The notes under the pieces: generated by a model
What the model saw: the letters and a program-made list of their open reading frames with translations, nothing else
What the model was told of the DNA's origin: nothing
Database searches by the model: none
Part shown: one piece after another, positions 1-13,000 of the stretch
How the letters are laid out: each line of letters begins with the position of its first letter
Position numbering within the stretch: the first letter of the stretch is position 1
Assembly: GCA_963682025.1 (NCBI GenBank)
Contig: OY821521.1
Span: 196,303,526-196,367,525 of the forward strand
Length of the DNA: 64,000 nucleotides
Source of the DNA: Cordilura impudica
Taxonomy: Eukaryota > Arthropoda > Insecta > Diptera > Scathophagidae
Reading direction: 5' to 3'
Translations under genes and position numbers: made by a program

Positions 1-934
1 AAAACTCAGAAAAGGAGCGGATGATGTTAATAAAATATATAGCCTTTATTATTAAATGAGAATTCCCCGAAATGGGATAACTTTCCACAACTGCGCAATT
101 TAAATATACACAAATAGAGAAAAAAAGAGAATTTTTGCTTAACTAAGAGAGTTGGTTTGAAATTTTGTATCTTTGTATTTTTAATTTTTCCAATGTTTGC
201 ATTTTATTTTGATGTCATTTCTATGCGGTATTTCAGTTCATTAAGACAGCTCGTCGTGACTTGACGTAAACAGCGGAAACACGTTAAACAACAAAATAAA
301 AGTTAACAATTGTGAAAGCACTCAACTCTTAAGAGTAATAATATTTGTAAATAACTAATAAATTGCAAATTTTCATTAAAATCCTATAAGTGTAGAAAAT
401 AATTCGAGGCAAAAAAAAGTATTAAAACTAAAAATCTACCTAAAAAAAACTATTTAAATGGGAACTTTTTATACATTGACAAAATTCCGTCTTTGCAACA
501 AAGGTTTTGGCTATAAAAAGTCAAATATATATAGACCAAATACTTAAAAAAAACGAAGCAAAATATATATAAAGTGCCAACAATTAACGCAAATAAAGAA
601 TTAAACGAGTTAAAACTGCAAATAACAACTTTAAAATATCAAAAATATATATGTATAGTATTAAATTTTAATTTTAAATTAAAAATACCTTTTATAAAAC
701 AAAACAAGAAACTCTTCAACCTGTAGCATTTGTGAAACAAAAGGAAAAGAAAAGACGCTGAAAAGAAAACAACAATATTATATATAGACATTATTAACTA
801 GCTCTAATATTTATATATATATATACATATATATCATATATTTGTTTTTGTATCTTAAAGATACGTGTATTATCTAGTCATCTTAAGAAATTAGAGTGCT
901 TAGATAGATAAACATAAACGTTAACATTTCCAAA
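1..934 (+). promoter_or_regulatory. Upstream and presumed 5' UTR region of dnr1
   Basis: AT-rich sequence directly before the dnr1 start codon, with many ATATAT runs at about 790-845. No coding exon is visible. It probably contains the 5' UTR and part of the promoter, but I cannot place a transcription start from sequence alone. Confidence 0.4.
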
Positions 935-1021
935 ATGTGGTGCATTGTAAATTTACCTAACGGTACTCAACAAGCGGTCAAATGGGATCCAAAAGCTATA
1001 GGCCAAGAATGCTTAGAAAAG
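935..1021 (+). CDS. dnr1: dnr1 coding exon 1
   Basis: Encodes residues 1-29, the start of FERM lobe F1, ending in ECLEK. The ATG lies in the context CAAAATG. The donor GTAAGA follows directly at 1022; reading on past it gives a low-complexity lysine and isoleucine tail that is plainly intronic. Confidence 0.92.
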
Positions 1022-4000
1022 GTAAGAATTGTTTTTTTTATTATTATTCTTATTATTTTAACAAAAAAAAAAAGAAAAGACAACAAAATAGTCGCATTAG
1101 GCCGACTATGCGTTACTCTATGCCATGAGTTTCGTCTGGGCAAAATTATTAATGGGTATAGAAAATTATCATTAACCATATTTAAGTGAGTTTGTCAATA
1201 ATTTGTCGTCTTTAGATATATTAAGTTCATATCCGATATAAATAATATAGAGACACGGTCCAAACATGATTCGATATGATCTCAAATCAAACGCCAAATA
1301 AGTTTTGAAAAAAAATCTATAATGTTTGAGCAACAATCATACTGAATATTTTTACGATTTGAGTTAACCAAAAACATTGTTGCTAGAAAAGTTTGTATGC
1401 ACAAATTTAGCCAAGACAATCTAAAACTTATTGTCTAGGCTAGGTGGTCGAAATACTATTTCAAAATAACTATTATTTTTAAATTCTGTTGATTTTTAGA
1501 CGTTTTTTAAGTCGAACTCATACAGGTCGTTTATTTGTTCCATTACAAAAACGATCAACTTTGAGCCGATCGAAGCTTACGTACCGAATTGCATTCAAAT
1601 GCCTTTACAAATACCTGCACACAGACAGACGGACGGACAGACAAAAAGTGTTCTTTTGCAATATATGGAAAATCAGATATGTATCAGATATTTTTGTGCA
1701 ACATTTATTGGCCATGCAGCCGACCTTTTTCCCATATACTTATATATGTTGATAAGCAGAAAAAAGACACATTTTTCTGCAACATTTATTGGTTTTTTTG
1801 CATATGTTTTGTAAATGTTACAGACTTTTTTCTTTATACAAATGTTTATAAGCAAAAGTGTATTCATTTCTCTGCAACATTTATTGGCTTAAGATTGTAT
1901 ATGTTTTAATTATAAGTCATATTGCACACTTTTCTCCATATACATATGTGGATAAGCAAGAACCTATAAAATTTGCTGCCACATTTACTTGTTTATGTTG
2001 CCGACTTTTTTCTCAAATATGTACTTATATTGATAAGCAAAAACGTATTTATTTTACTGCAATATTTATTAGCTTTAGTTTGCATATGTTTGTATTATAA
2101 GTCATGTTGCAGGCTTTTTTCCCATAGACAAAGACTTATAAGCAAAAGCGTATTTATTTTTCTGCAACATTTATTAGCTTTAGTTTGCAAATTTTATCCG
2201 CATATACAAATGTTTATAAACAAAAACGTATACAAACACTGTTGAGAAATACAGACTTACCGATTAAAAAATGTAACTTTTTCTTTAAATTGACTTATAC
2301 CATGATTCTAAGTCTATCAATATAAACAAACAAAATAGTCGCCATAGGCCGACTATGCGTTGCACTATGCCATGAGTTTCGGCTGAGCAAGATTATTAAT
2401 GGCTATAGAAAATTATCATTAACCATATTTAAGTGAGTTTGTCAATAATTTGTCGTCTATAGATATATTAAGTTCATATCCGATATAAATAATATAGAGA
2501 TACGGTCCAAACATGATTCGATATGATCTCAAATCAAACACCAAATAAGTTTTGAAAAAAAATCTATAATGTTTGAACGACAATAATACTGAATATTGGT
2601 ACGATTTGAGTTAACCAAAAACATTGTTGCTAACATTATCAACAAAAATATTGTTGCTAGAAATGTTTGTATGCACAAATTTAGCCAAGACAATCTAAAA
2701 CTTATTGTCTAGGCTAGGTGTTCAAAATACTATTTCAAAACAACTATTATTTTCAAATTCAGTTGATTTTTAGACTTTTTTTAAGTCGAACTCATAGAGG
2801 TCGTTTATTTGTTCCGTTACAAAAACGATCAACTTTGAGCCGATCGAAGCTTGCGTACCGAATTGCATTCAAATGCCTTTGCAAATACCTGGACACAGAC
2901 AGACGGACGGACAGACATGGTTAAATGAAAGTGAAGCCATTTAGCTTAAACTCCAAAAAGTGTTCTTTTGCAATATATGGAAAATCAGATATTTTTGTGA
3001 CACATTTATTGGCTTTTGACGCATACGTTTTGTTTCTAAGCCATGCAGCCGACCTTTTTCCCATATACATATGTTGATAAGCAGAAAAAGGATACATTGC
3101 AACATTTATTGGTTTTTGTTTGCAAAAGTTTTGTTTATAAGTTTATATTGCCGACTTTTTTCTCATATACAAATGTTTATAACCAAAAGCGTATTAATTT
3201 TTCTGCAACATTTATTAGCTTTAGTTTGCAGATTTTATCCCCATATACAAATGTTTATACAAACACTGTTGAGCAATAGAGACTTACCGATTAAAAAATG
3301 TAACTCTTTGTTTAAATTGACTTATACAATAATTCTAATTCTAAGTCTATCAATATAAACAAACTCATTACACCCTGACCACAACGAGGTAAAGAGTATA
3401 AAAACGAAACTTTAATAAACAATTACGACAGGTTGGCAGAAAGTATAAAAAACAATAACAAATGCTTTACTTCATTGTTATTGTCTAAAGTTCAAGTAGT
3501 TGATGTTTGTACTCACTGAACGGTCAAAATCAAATTAGTAACAATATGGAATACGTTGTTCACTATTTTGTATACCCTATACCACTATGTGGTCAGGGTA
3601 TAATGACTTTGTGCTGATGTTTATAACTACCAAAAATATTTGACCTAGACCCATCTTTTATTATACCGATCAGCACAGAATCATTTTCTAAGTCGATTTA
3701 GTCTGTCTGTGTCCATATGAACCTTGTAATCATACTACAGGTCGCAAATATGAATATATTTTGATAGAATATGCAATATAAGCTTCTATCGGCCATAACG
3801 GGAACGCTATTGAAATTGGTGAAAATCGCTACATGTTTAGACATAGTCCCCATACAATTGACCCCTATGAAATCGACTTAAATTGTCATGAAATCCAAAT
3901 TATGTTATAGATCTCGGTCAAATTGTGTTTGTGTATTTTTATTACTCCCATTAATCAGTAGTCAAAAAATAAACCCAATAGGACAACTTTTAGTCATAGC

Positions 4001-7000
4001 CCCCATATGAAGCCGCTTCCCGATCTTCTCTTAAATCTATCAAAAAACAAAAATATTGCACAGATTTTTCTCAAATTTGGTATTTATATAATTTTGCAAA
4101 AAAATTAGTGACTTTACCAAATATTGTCAGGATCGGTTCATTCTGCGACCTAGTCCCCATATCAATATATCATCCGATAGGAACTTTTTCATATTCAAAG
4201 GCAACAAAATTAACTAACAATGCCACTCAAATTTGGTTTATGCTTATTTTCTATAGCCAATTAGATGGGCCTAAGAGATAGGGTCTCTAGGGTCTCTTTT
4301 TTGTCATTTGTTTTTAATATATATCTAGTACCTCAACATATGCTGATAATAAAATTTATAACTACTTGAAATGTATGAGTACTTAAATAAAAAACACTTA
4401 TTATTTATTATTAAAGAAAAAAAAACAAACTTACGAAAATAAGGCCGTTAACATAAATTAATCAACTTCATTAACCGCTTTATCTTATCACGCTTATCGT
4501 AAATATATTAAGACTTTTTTTTTCTTACAAGTACAAAAGTATAACACACCAAAATAGGCCCCTATCTTCTTCCATAGTCCCTAGAGTTGTGTCCAATAAA
4601 TATTAAAAAATATTATCATAAATTAATAATACAAATTGTTATTATTTTATGGCTCAAGGATGATTATCATCGATGTTTTTGCTTTTAACGAAATGTTTAA
4701 AATTTGGAAATTTCCATTTTAAACATTTCCTAATATTATTATTATTATATATTAAATATATATTCTTGTGATTCATATGTTTGTACAGATATATTTATTG
4801 TTATCTATTAATTTCACCGAATATTTGTATTAGGTAATTTTATGAAAATGTCATTGGAAGAATGTAAGGCCAATATGTCTTATGAGCCATAGAAAATTAA
4901 ACGAATTCCACTTGATAATATGTTTTTATTTATAATTAGTTTATTTTATTATTGTTTTTTAAACAATAAAAGGTGTGTGTTAAATAAATGACTGTTATTA
5001 TTACAGTTGACGTTAATTGTTAGATTTTCTAATGATGACATAAAACATATTTTTTGTAACCAGCAAAAGTTTATTTTATTCCATTTATAATTGTAGCGTT
5101 TTTTTTTTGTTCTTCCTAAGAAAATATGTTTCTACCGTTTATGACAGTTATTTAAGAAAACATCTAACAAAACATATTTTAATTTTTTTTTTAGTTGATA
5201 GTAATGGCAGAAAAATTTTAAAGAAAATTTCAAAAAGAAATTTATTTTTAGCCCATTTAAGAATATATAAATTTGGCAACATTTTTAATCATCCCATATA
5301 ACAATGATTCTCAGTCAATCAATTCGCCTATCTATCTGGCTATTGAAATCAGACAGTCTGGTATTGTAAATGTTGTGACCTCGAAATTTTTCTTAAATTT
5401 TTGTGACATAACTTGAAAATTTTATTGTCTTAAATTAAAAATAGCTATCACATCATAATTTAAAATAAAAATAAATTAATTGTTCGAGGACATTCCCCCC
5501 CTCACCAAAATATTCTATTTAAAAAATAAATAAAGGTGAGATATTTCAAGTCAGAGTGAAAGTGCTAGGCCAGTATACTGAAATATTTTTATGCTGTTTT
5601 GCCAAGTTTTTCATTTATAATTCAAGAACAATTGATGATTTGAAAAAAGTTTAACCTGAGACCGCCAAACTCTTTGGAGTTTTTACTATACTGGTCTAGT
5701 ACTTTTTCACCTTGACTTGGAATTTTTCAACCCCCCACTGGCTGTTGTGCAGTGTAATTTGTTTGAAAATCAATTTTTTTTTGTAGAAAATTTTTTTGAT
5801 TGTAAAAAATTTTTTTGACGCCATATCTCTTTTTTTTTTTGTTATAACAAATAGTCGTGTCTTAAATGGTTTTTCCATGATATTTATAGTATTTTGTGAA
5901 GAATATTTGTTGAATATGTGTCCAATTTTTTCAGCTTAAATTGTAAAAAATTTTATAGATTTTTTGTTTTAATTCAAAAGAAAATTATATTTTTTATACA
6001 AAAATTTTTAATAAAAAAAATTTTATATAAAAAATTTTTTTTATAACAAATTTTTTTATAACAAAATTTTTTTTGCCTGATTTATTTTAAAATATTTTTT
6101 TTTTAAGAAAATTAAATTTTAATAAAACAGGAGAGTAAAAACTTGTTTTGGAAAAAAAATGGAAAATAAATTTAATTAAAAGTTTTGTTTTTTTTTAGTA
6201 TAAAAAAATGTTTGTTGTAGGAAATTATCTTCGTTAAAATGGTTTTTAAAAGAAATTTATTATTTTTAATAAAAATATTCTTGTTAATTTTATTTGTGGT
6301 TAAAATAATTGTTTTTATAAATAAAATTTTAAAAAAAATTTTATATAAAAAAATTTTTTAATAACAAAATTTTTTTTGCCTGATTTATTTTTAAATATTT
6401 TTTTTACAAGAAAATTAAATTTTAATAAAACAGGAGAGTAAAAACTTGTTTTGGAAAAAAAATGTAAAATAAATTTAATTAAAAGTTTTGTTTTTTTTAG
6501 TATAAAAAAATGTTTGTTGTAGGAAATTATCTTCGTTAAAATGGTTTTTAAAAGAAATTTATTATTTTTAATAAAAATATTCTTGTTAATTTTATTTGTG
6601 GTTAAAATAATTGTTTTTATAAATAAAATTTAAAAAAAAAAATTTATATAAAAAAAATTTTTTAATAACAAAATTTTTTTTGCCTGATTTATTTTACATT
6701 TTTTTTTTCCAATACAAGTTTTTACTCAACTGTTTTATTAAAATTTAATTTTCTTGTAAAAAAAATATTTTAAAATAAATCAGGCAAAAAAAATTTGTTA
6801 TAAAAAAAATTTTTTATATAAAATTTTTTTTATTACAAATTTTTTGTATAAAAAATATAATTTTCTTTTGAATTAAAACAAAAAATCTATAAAATTTTTT
6901 AAAATTTAAGATGAAAAAATTGGACACATATTCAACAAATATTCTTCACAAAATACTATAAATAGCATGGAAAAACCATTTAAGACACGACTATTTGTTA

Positions 7001-10000
7001 TAACCCAAAAAAGAGATATGGCGTCAAAAAAATTTTTTACAATCAAAAAAATATTCTAAAAAAAATTGATTTTCAAACAAATTACACTGTTCAACAGCCA
7101 GTGGGGGGGTTGAAAAATTCCAAGTCAAGGTGAAAAAGTACTAGACCAGTAAAGTAAAAACTCCAAAGAGTTTAGCGGTCTCAGGTTAAACTTTTTTTAA
7201 ATTATCAATTGTTCTTGAATTATAAATGAAAACCTTGGCAAAACAGCATAAAAATATTTCACTATACTGGCCTAGCACTTTCACTCTGACTTGAAATCTC
7301 TCACCTTTCTTTATTTTTTAAATAGAATATTTTGGTGAGGGGGGGAATGTCCTCGAACAATTAATTTCTTTTTATTTTAAATTATGATGTGATAGCTATT
7401 TTTAATTTAAGACAATAAAATTTTTAAGTTATGTCACAAAAATTTAAGAAAAATTTCGAGGTCACAACATTTACAATACCAGACTGTCTGATTTCAATAG
7501 CCAGATAGATAGGCGAATTGATTGACTGAGAATCATCGTTAAATGGGATGACTGAATTTGTTGCCAAATTTATATATTCTGAAATGGGCTAAAAATAATT
7601 TTCTTTTTGAAATTTTCTTTAAAATTTGTCTGCCATTCCTATCAACTAAAAAAAATAAAATTAAAATATGTTTTGTTAGATGTTTTCTTAAATAACTGTC
7701 ATAAACGTTAGAAAATTATAACATATAACATAGAAATTATCTTCGTTAAAATGGTTTTTAAAAGAAATTTATTATTTTTAATAAAAATATTCTTGTTAAT
7801 TTTATTTGTGGTTAAAATAATTGTTTTTAAAAATAAAATTTTAAAAAAAATTTTTTAATAACAAAATTTTTTAATAACAAAATTTTTTTTGCCTGATTTA
7901 TTTTTAAATATTTTTTTTACAAGAAAATTAAATTTTAATAAAACAGTTGAGTAAAAACTTGTATTGGAAAAAAAATGTAAAATAAATTTAATTTAAAAGT
8001 TTTGTTTTTTTTTAGTATAAAAAAATGTTTGTTGTAGGAAATTATCTTCGTTAAAATTGTTTTTAAAAGAAATTTATTATTTTTAATAAAAATATTTTTG
8101 TTAATTTTATATGTGGTACTATAAAATAACTTTTAATAAAACGAAAAATTTTTAATTAATTTTTTTTGCGTATTTAAAATTTTTATGGCTGAAATTTTAT
8201 CCATTACAATTTTTTTACAAGAGTTTTTTAAAAATAATATTTTTTTAAATAAGAATTTTTTTATTGTGGAAAAATTTTCCATTTAAATTGTTTCTAATAT
8301 ATTTTTTTTAAATAAAAACATTATTTTATATTATATTTGAGTGTAATTTGTATGACAATTGTATTATTAATCCCATCTATCAAGACAGAAACCAGCTAAA
8401 ATATTTTAGTAAATGTTTTAATCAATTGAATTGCATTCAATTCATTTTTATTCTCAATTATGACATGTAATAACAAATTTATTGCAAGTCATAATTGGTA
8501 AAGATTTTTTATAAACTATAATTTATATTTTGCAATAAATTTTACAAGTGACATTAACAGATTATGTAAAGTCAATTGCAGTGTTATGATTGTTTTGCTT
8601 TTAAAATGATTACTCGAGATTTAACGCAAAGTCGAAACTTCAATATCTATACGGATATTAATTATAGATCTATTTTTTAAATAAATAAATCTTAATAGTC
8701 AATTTAAATATACTCCAATGGATATAACAGGACTGCAATCATAATATATATATATATATATATTTCTTTTAAACTTAAAATCGAATTAGAAATTATAAAT
8801 ATAACTTTTGAGGAATATAAATTGTTAAAGAATATTTTTATTTTCTAAAAATGCTAACTCTTTATGAATTTTCGTAAGCATAGTTAACAACAGAATTTAA
8901 TCTACTAACTATTACACTGCTCAACAGCCAAACATGAGCTGAAACGAAAGAAATGTGCTTACGTCATAAATTCCAGTGAATTCTTGTCAATTTATGACAT
9001 AAAAACTAAAAACATTAAATGAAACCTAAAAATACAGTTCATATTCTTTAATTTCAAATTTTTTTTTATTTAAATTTGAAACGAAAAATATATTATTCTT
9101 TAACATTTTATAATTTGCATTTCGAATTTTTTTTTAATTAACATAAAAGTTTATAAAACTAAAAAAAATTATATACAATTTGTTATTTTTTAACTTTAAA
9201 AATTATTTCAAATTATTACATTATTTTTTTCTTAAAAAATAACTATTTCAACATTTTTCTTTATTAACTTTTTTGTTTTTAACTTTTAAAAGCAATTTTT
9301 TTATATATATATATATTTATATTTTTATTATATATTTTTTTTTTGGTTTCACTTAAATTTTTATAACTTAAAAAGTAATAATTTAATAATTAATAATTTA
9401 TAATTTTCATTTTGCTTTGTAACGGGTGATTTTTTTGAGGTTAGGATTTTCATGCATTAGTATTTGACAGATCACGTGGGATTTCAGACATGGTGTCAAA
9501 GAGAAAGATGCTCAGTATGCTTTGACATTTCATCATGAATAGACTTACTAACGAGCAACGCTTGCAAATCATTGAATTTTATTACCAAAATCAGTGTTCG
9601 GTTCGAAATGTGTTTCGCGCTTTACGTCCGATTTATGGTCTACATAATCGACCAAGTGAGCAAACAATTAATGCGATTGTGACCAAGTTTCGCACTCAGT
9701 TTACTTTATTGGACATTAAACCAACCACACGAATGCGTACAGTGCGTACAGAAGAGAATATTGCGTCTGTTTCTGAGAGTGTTACTGAAGACCGTGAAAT
9801 GTCGATTCGTCGCCGTTCGCAGCAATTGGGTTTGTGTTATTCGACCACATGGAAGATTTTACGCAAAGATCTTGGTGTAAAACCGTATAAAATACAGCTC
9901 GTGCAAGAACTGAAGCCGAACGATCTGCCACAACGTCTAATTTTCAGTGAATGGGCCCTAGAAAAGTTGGCAGAAAATCCGCTTTTTTATCGACAAATTT

Positions 10001-13000
10001 TGTTCAGCGATGAGGCTCATTTCTGGTTGAATGGCTTCGTAAATAAGCAAAATTGCCGTATTTGGAGTGAAGAGCAACCAGAAGCCGTTCAAGAACTGCC
10101 CATGCATCCCGAAAAATGCACTGTTTGGTGTGGTTTGTACGCTGGTGGAATCATTGGACCGTATTTTTTCAAAGATGCTGTTGGACGCAACGTTACGGTG
10201 AATGGCGATCGCTATCGTTCGATGCTAACAAACTTTTTGTTGCCAAAAATGGAAGAACTGAACTTGGTTGACATGTGGTTTCAACAAGATGGCGCTACAT
10301 GCCACACAGCTCGCGATTCTATGGCCATTTTGAGGGAAAACTTCGGAGAACAATTCATCTCAAGAAATGGACCGGTAAGTTGGCCACCAAGATCATGCGA
10401 TTTGACGCCTTTAGACTATTTTTTGTGGGGCTACGTCAAGTCTAAAGTCTACAGAAATAAGCCAGCAACTATTCCAGCTTTGGAAGACAACATTTCCGAA
10501 GAAATTCGGGCTATTCCGGCCGAAATGCTCGAAAAAGTTGCCCAAAATTGGACTTTCCGAATGGACCACCTAAGACGCAGCCGCGGTCAACATTTAAATG
10601 AAATTATCTTCAAAAAGTAAATGTCATGGACCAATCTAACGTTTCAAATAAAGAACCGATGAGATTTTGCAAATTTTATGCGTTTTTTTTTTAAAAAAAG
10701 TTATCAAGCTCTTAAAAAATCACCCGTTACTTCAGAATTTTTTTAAATTAACAGAAAATTTAAAAAAATAAAAATAAATTATATTAATTTCTTTTTTTTT
10801 TAACTTTTAAAATTGTTTTCTTATTAAAATTATTTGTTTTCTTATAAAATTTATTTTCCAAAATAATTTAAACATTTTTCTTTATTAACTTTTTTGTTTT
10901 TAACTTTTAAAAGCAATTTTTATATATATATTTTTATATTTTTATTATATTTTTTTTTTTTTGGTTTCACTTAAATTTTTTTTTTTTAATTTTTATAATT
11001 TAAAAAGTAATAATTTAATAATTAATAATTTATAATTTTCATTTTGCTTTGTACTTCAGAATTTTTTTAAATTAACAGAAAATTTAAAAAAATAAAAACA
11101 AATTATATTAATTTCTTTTTTTTAACTCTTAAAATTGTTTTCTTATTAAAATTATTTGTTTTCTTATAAAATTTATTTTCCAAAATAATTTCAACATTTT
11201 TCTTTATTATTTTTTTTTGGTTTTTAACTTTAGAAAATTATTTTGTTAAATAAAAAATATTTTTTTTTAAAATATTTTTTTTTAATTTTATTTTTTTTTA
11301 TAAAAATAAAAAATCTTATTTTCGATCTTTATCAATTTAATGATTGAGTTTGAAATTGTTCAGGCTCAAGATCAAATGTTGTTACTTTAAATAAAGCAAA
11401 AGCATTAGCACATTTGTTTCAAAAATTGATCTATATTCTGCATGACAGGTTTTTTTTTTAACTAAATTTTTTTTTTTAAATAGTTATTTTATTATGTACA
11501 AAGTAAAATATATATTTCTTTAATAGTTTATAATTTCCAGTTTGCTCTGTACGTCAGAATTTGTTTTTAAAAATATTTTTTTTTACTTTAAAAATTTGTT
11601 TTCTTATTAAAATTATTTTTTTCTTAAACTATTTTTTTCCAATAATAATTTCAACATATTCCTTTGTTTTAACATATTTAAAAAATTATTTTGTTTAAAA
11701 AAAAATTTTTTTTTTTAAAATAATTTTTGTGTGCCTGAGGCGCTTTAGAACTAATTGGATAAAAAAATTTCAGAACAATTTAATAGAGAGGAATAAATTG
11801 ATATGCCTCCCGTCTCTCAAATCTGCTACAATAAAATCTGTTTTCCGGTTCAATCTGACATTCAATCATGATATTTTTTTTTTTTAATTTATAATCTTAA
11901 TATGAAGGCATTGTAGGCATTGTAGGCATTGCAAATATATTGCACGTGTTTTAATTTAGCATTTTTTCAAGATGTACATGACTCTTATAAACTTTGTAAT
12001 AAAAAAATATTCCACTTATTACTAGAATTAAATAACTCAGCATATTATTTAGTTACTAACTAATTATATTAACATATTGTATATTTTACAATCATTCATT
12101 ACACTTGGAATCATTCAAAATGCAGATTATTTATAGCTGAACTATATTAACCCCATATTGAAGATTTTTTTTGTAAATAGTGATTAAATAGTCAAATGAA
12201 TTCTTGTTGTTGTGTGATCAATTAGAAAACTTTGCATGACAAAAATATCATTTATATATTATCAACTTATTTAAGTGGGCGGTGGTTATGGTTAGAAATT
12301 GAAAATTCTAGTATACATTTTTTTTTCTCAAATTCTACATGTGTTTATGGCATGATCAAATTATAGCACAGTTCTACAAATGAACAATTTTGGAAACAAG
12401 CAGAGACGAGAGGGATATGAGTGCTGGGGGTAATGGCATGAACCATATAATATATTGTATGTAGTCACTCGTTTCACTTTTTTTTATCTAATTGGTGCTC
12501 AGTCTTTGAAAATGGCAGGGACCACATAATATGAGGATGTGCACACCAGTCTGATTACAGCTAAAACAAATTTGAGTTAAGAAGTTACATGTTGCTTTTG
12601 AAAAGATTAATGTTTATAGATATTTGTTTTTATTCATCAACATTATACAAATGTATGTAGAATATATAATTGTATAAAATAATGAATTCTCTGCAATTTT
12701 TATTTTTAATAAAAATGTCACAAAAATTATTTAATATAAAAAAAAAATTAAGTTATAAAATTTTAAATATGAAAAAAAATTTGTTGGCAAAAAAAAATTG
12801 ATTTTAAAATAGAATATTTTTTTTTTACGTCAAACACAAAAAAATTAAAGACAAATGTTCAAATTATTATTAAATCAAACATTGTTAAAAAAAGAAAAAA
12901 AAATTAAAGGTTACAAATAATTTTTTTTCGAACTTGTAATTTAATAAAAAATTATTTTTGAAAATGTAAATAAAAATTAATGAAATTTAAGAAAAGAAAA

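Larger units (their letters stand above)
9240..11690. repeat. Tandem repeat of about 330 bp, 2.5 copies, interrupted by a mariner element
   Basis: Unit A is 9240-9420 plus 10730-10862; unit B is about 10863-11195; a diverged partial third copy lies at about 11510-11690. Landmarks are TTTGGTTTCACTTAAATTT, TAATAATTTAATAATTAATA, then TTGCTTTGTACTTCAGAA. The mariner element splits unit A exactly inside TTTGTACTTC, while unit B still shows the uninterrupted site at about 11036-11056. Confidence 0.75.

Noticed and set aside
1022..1189. Continuation of the dnr1 first exon as an 84-residue protein
   Set aside because: A GTAAGA donor at 1022 and the exact in-frame continuation at 37976 show this is intron read-through.
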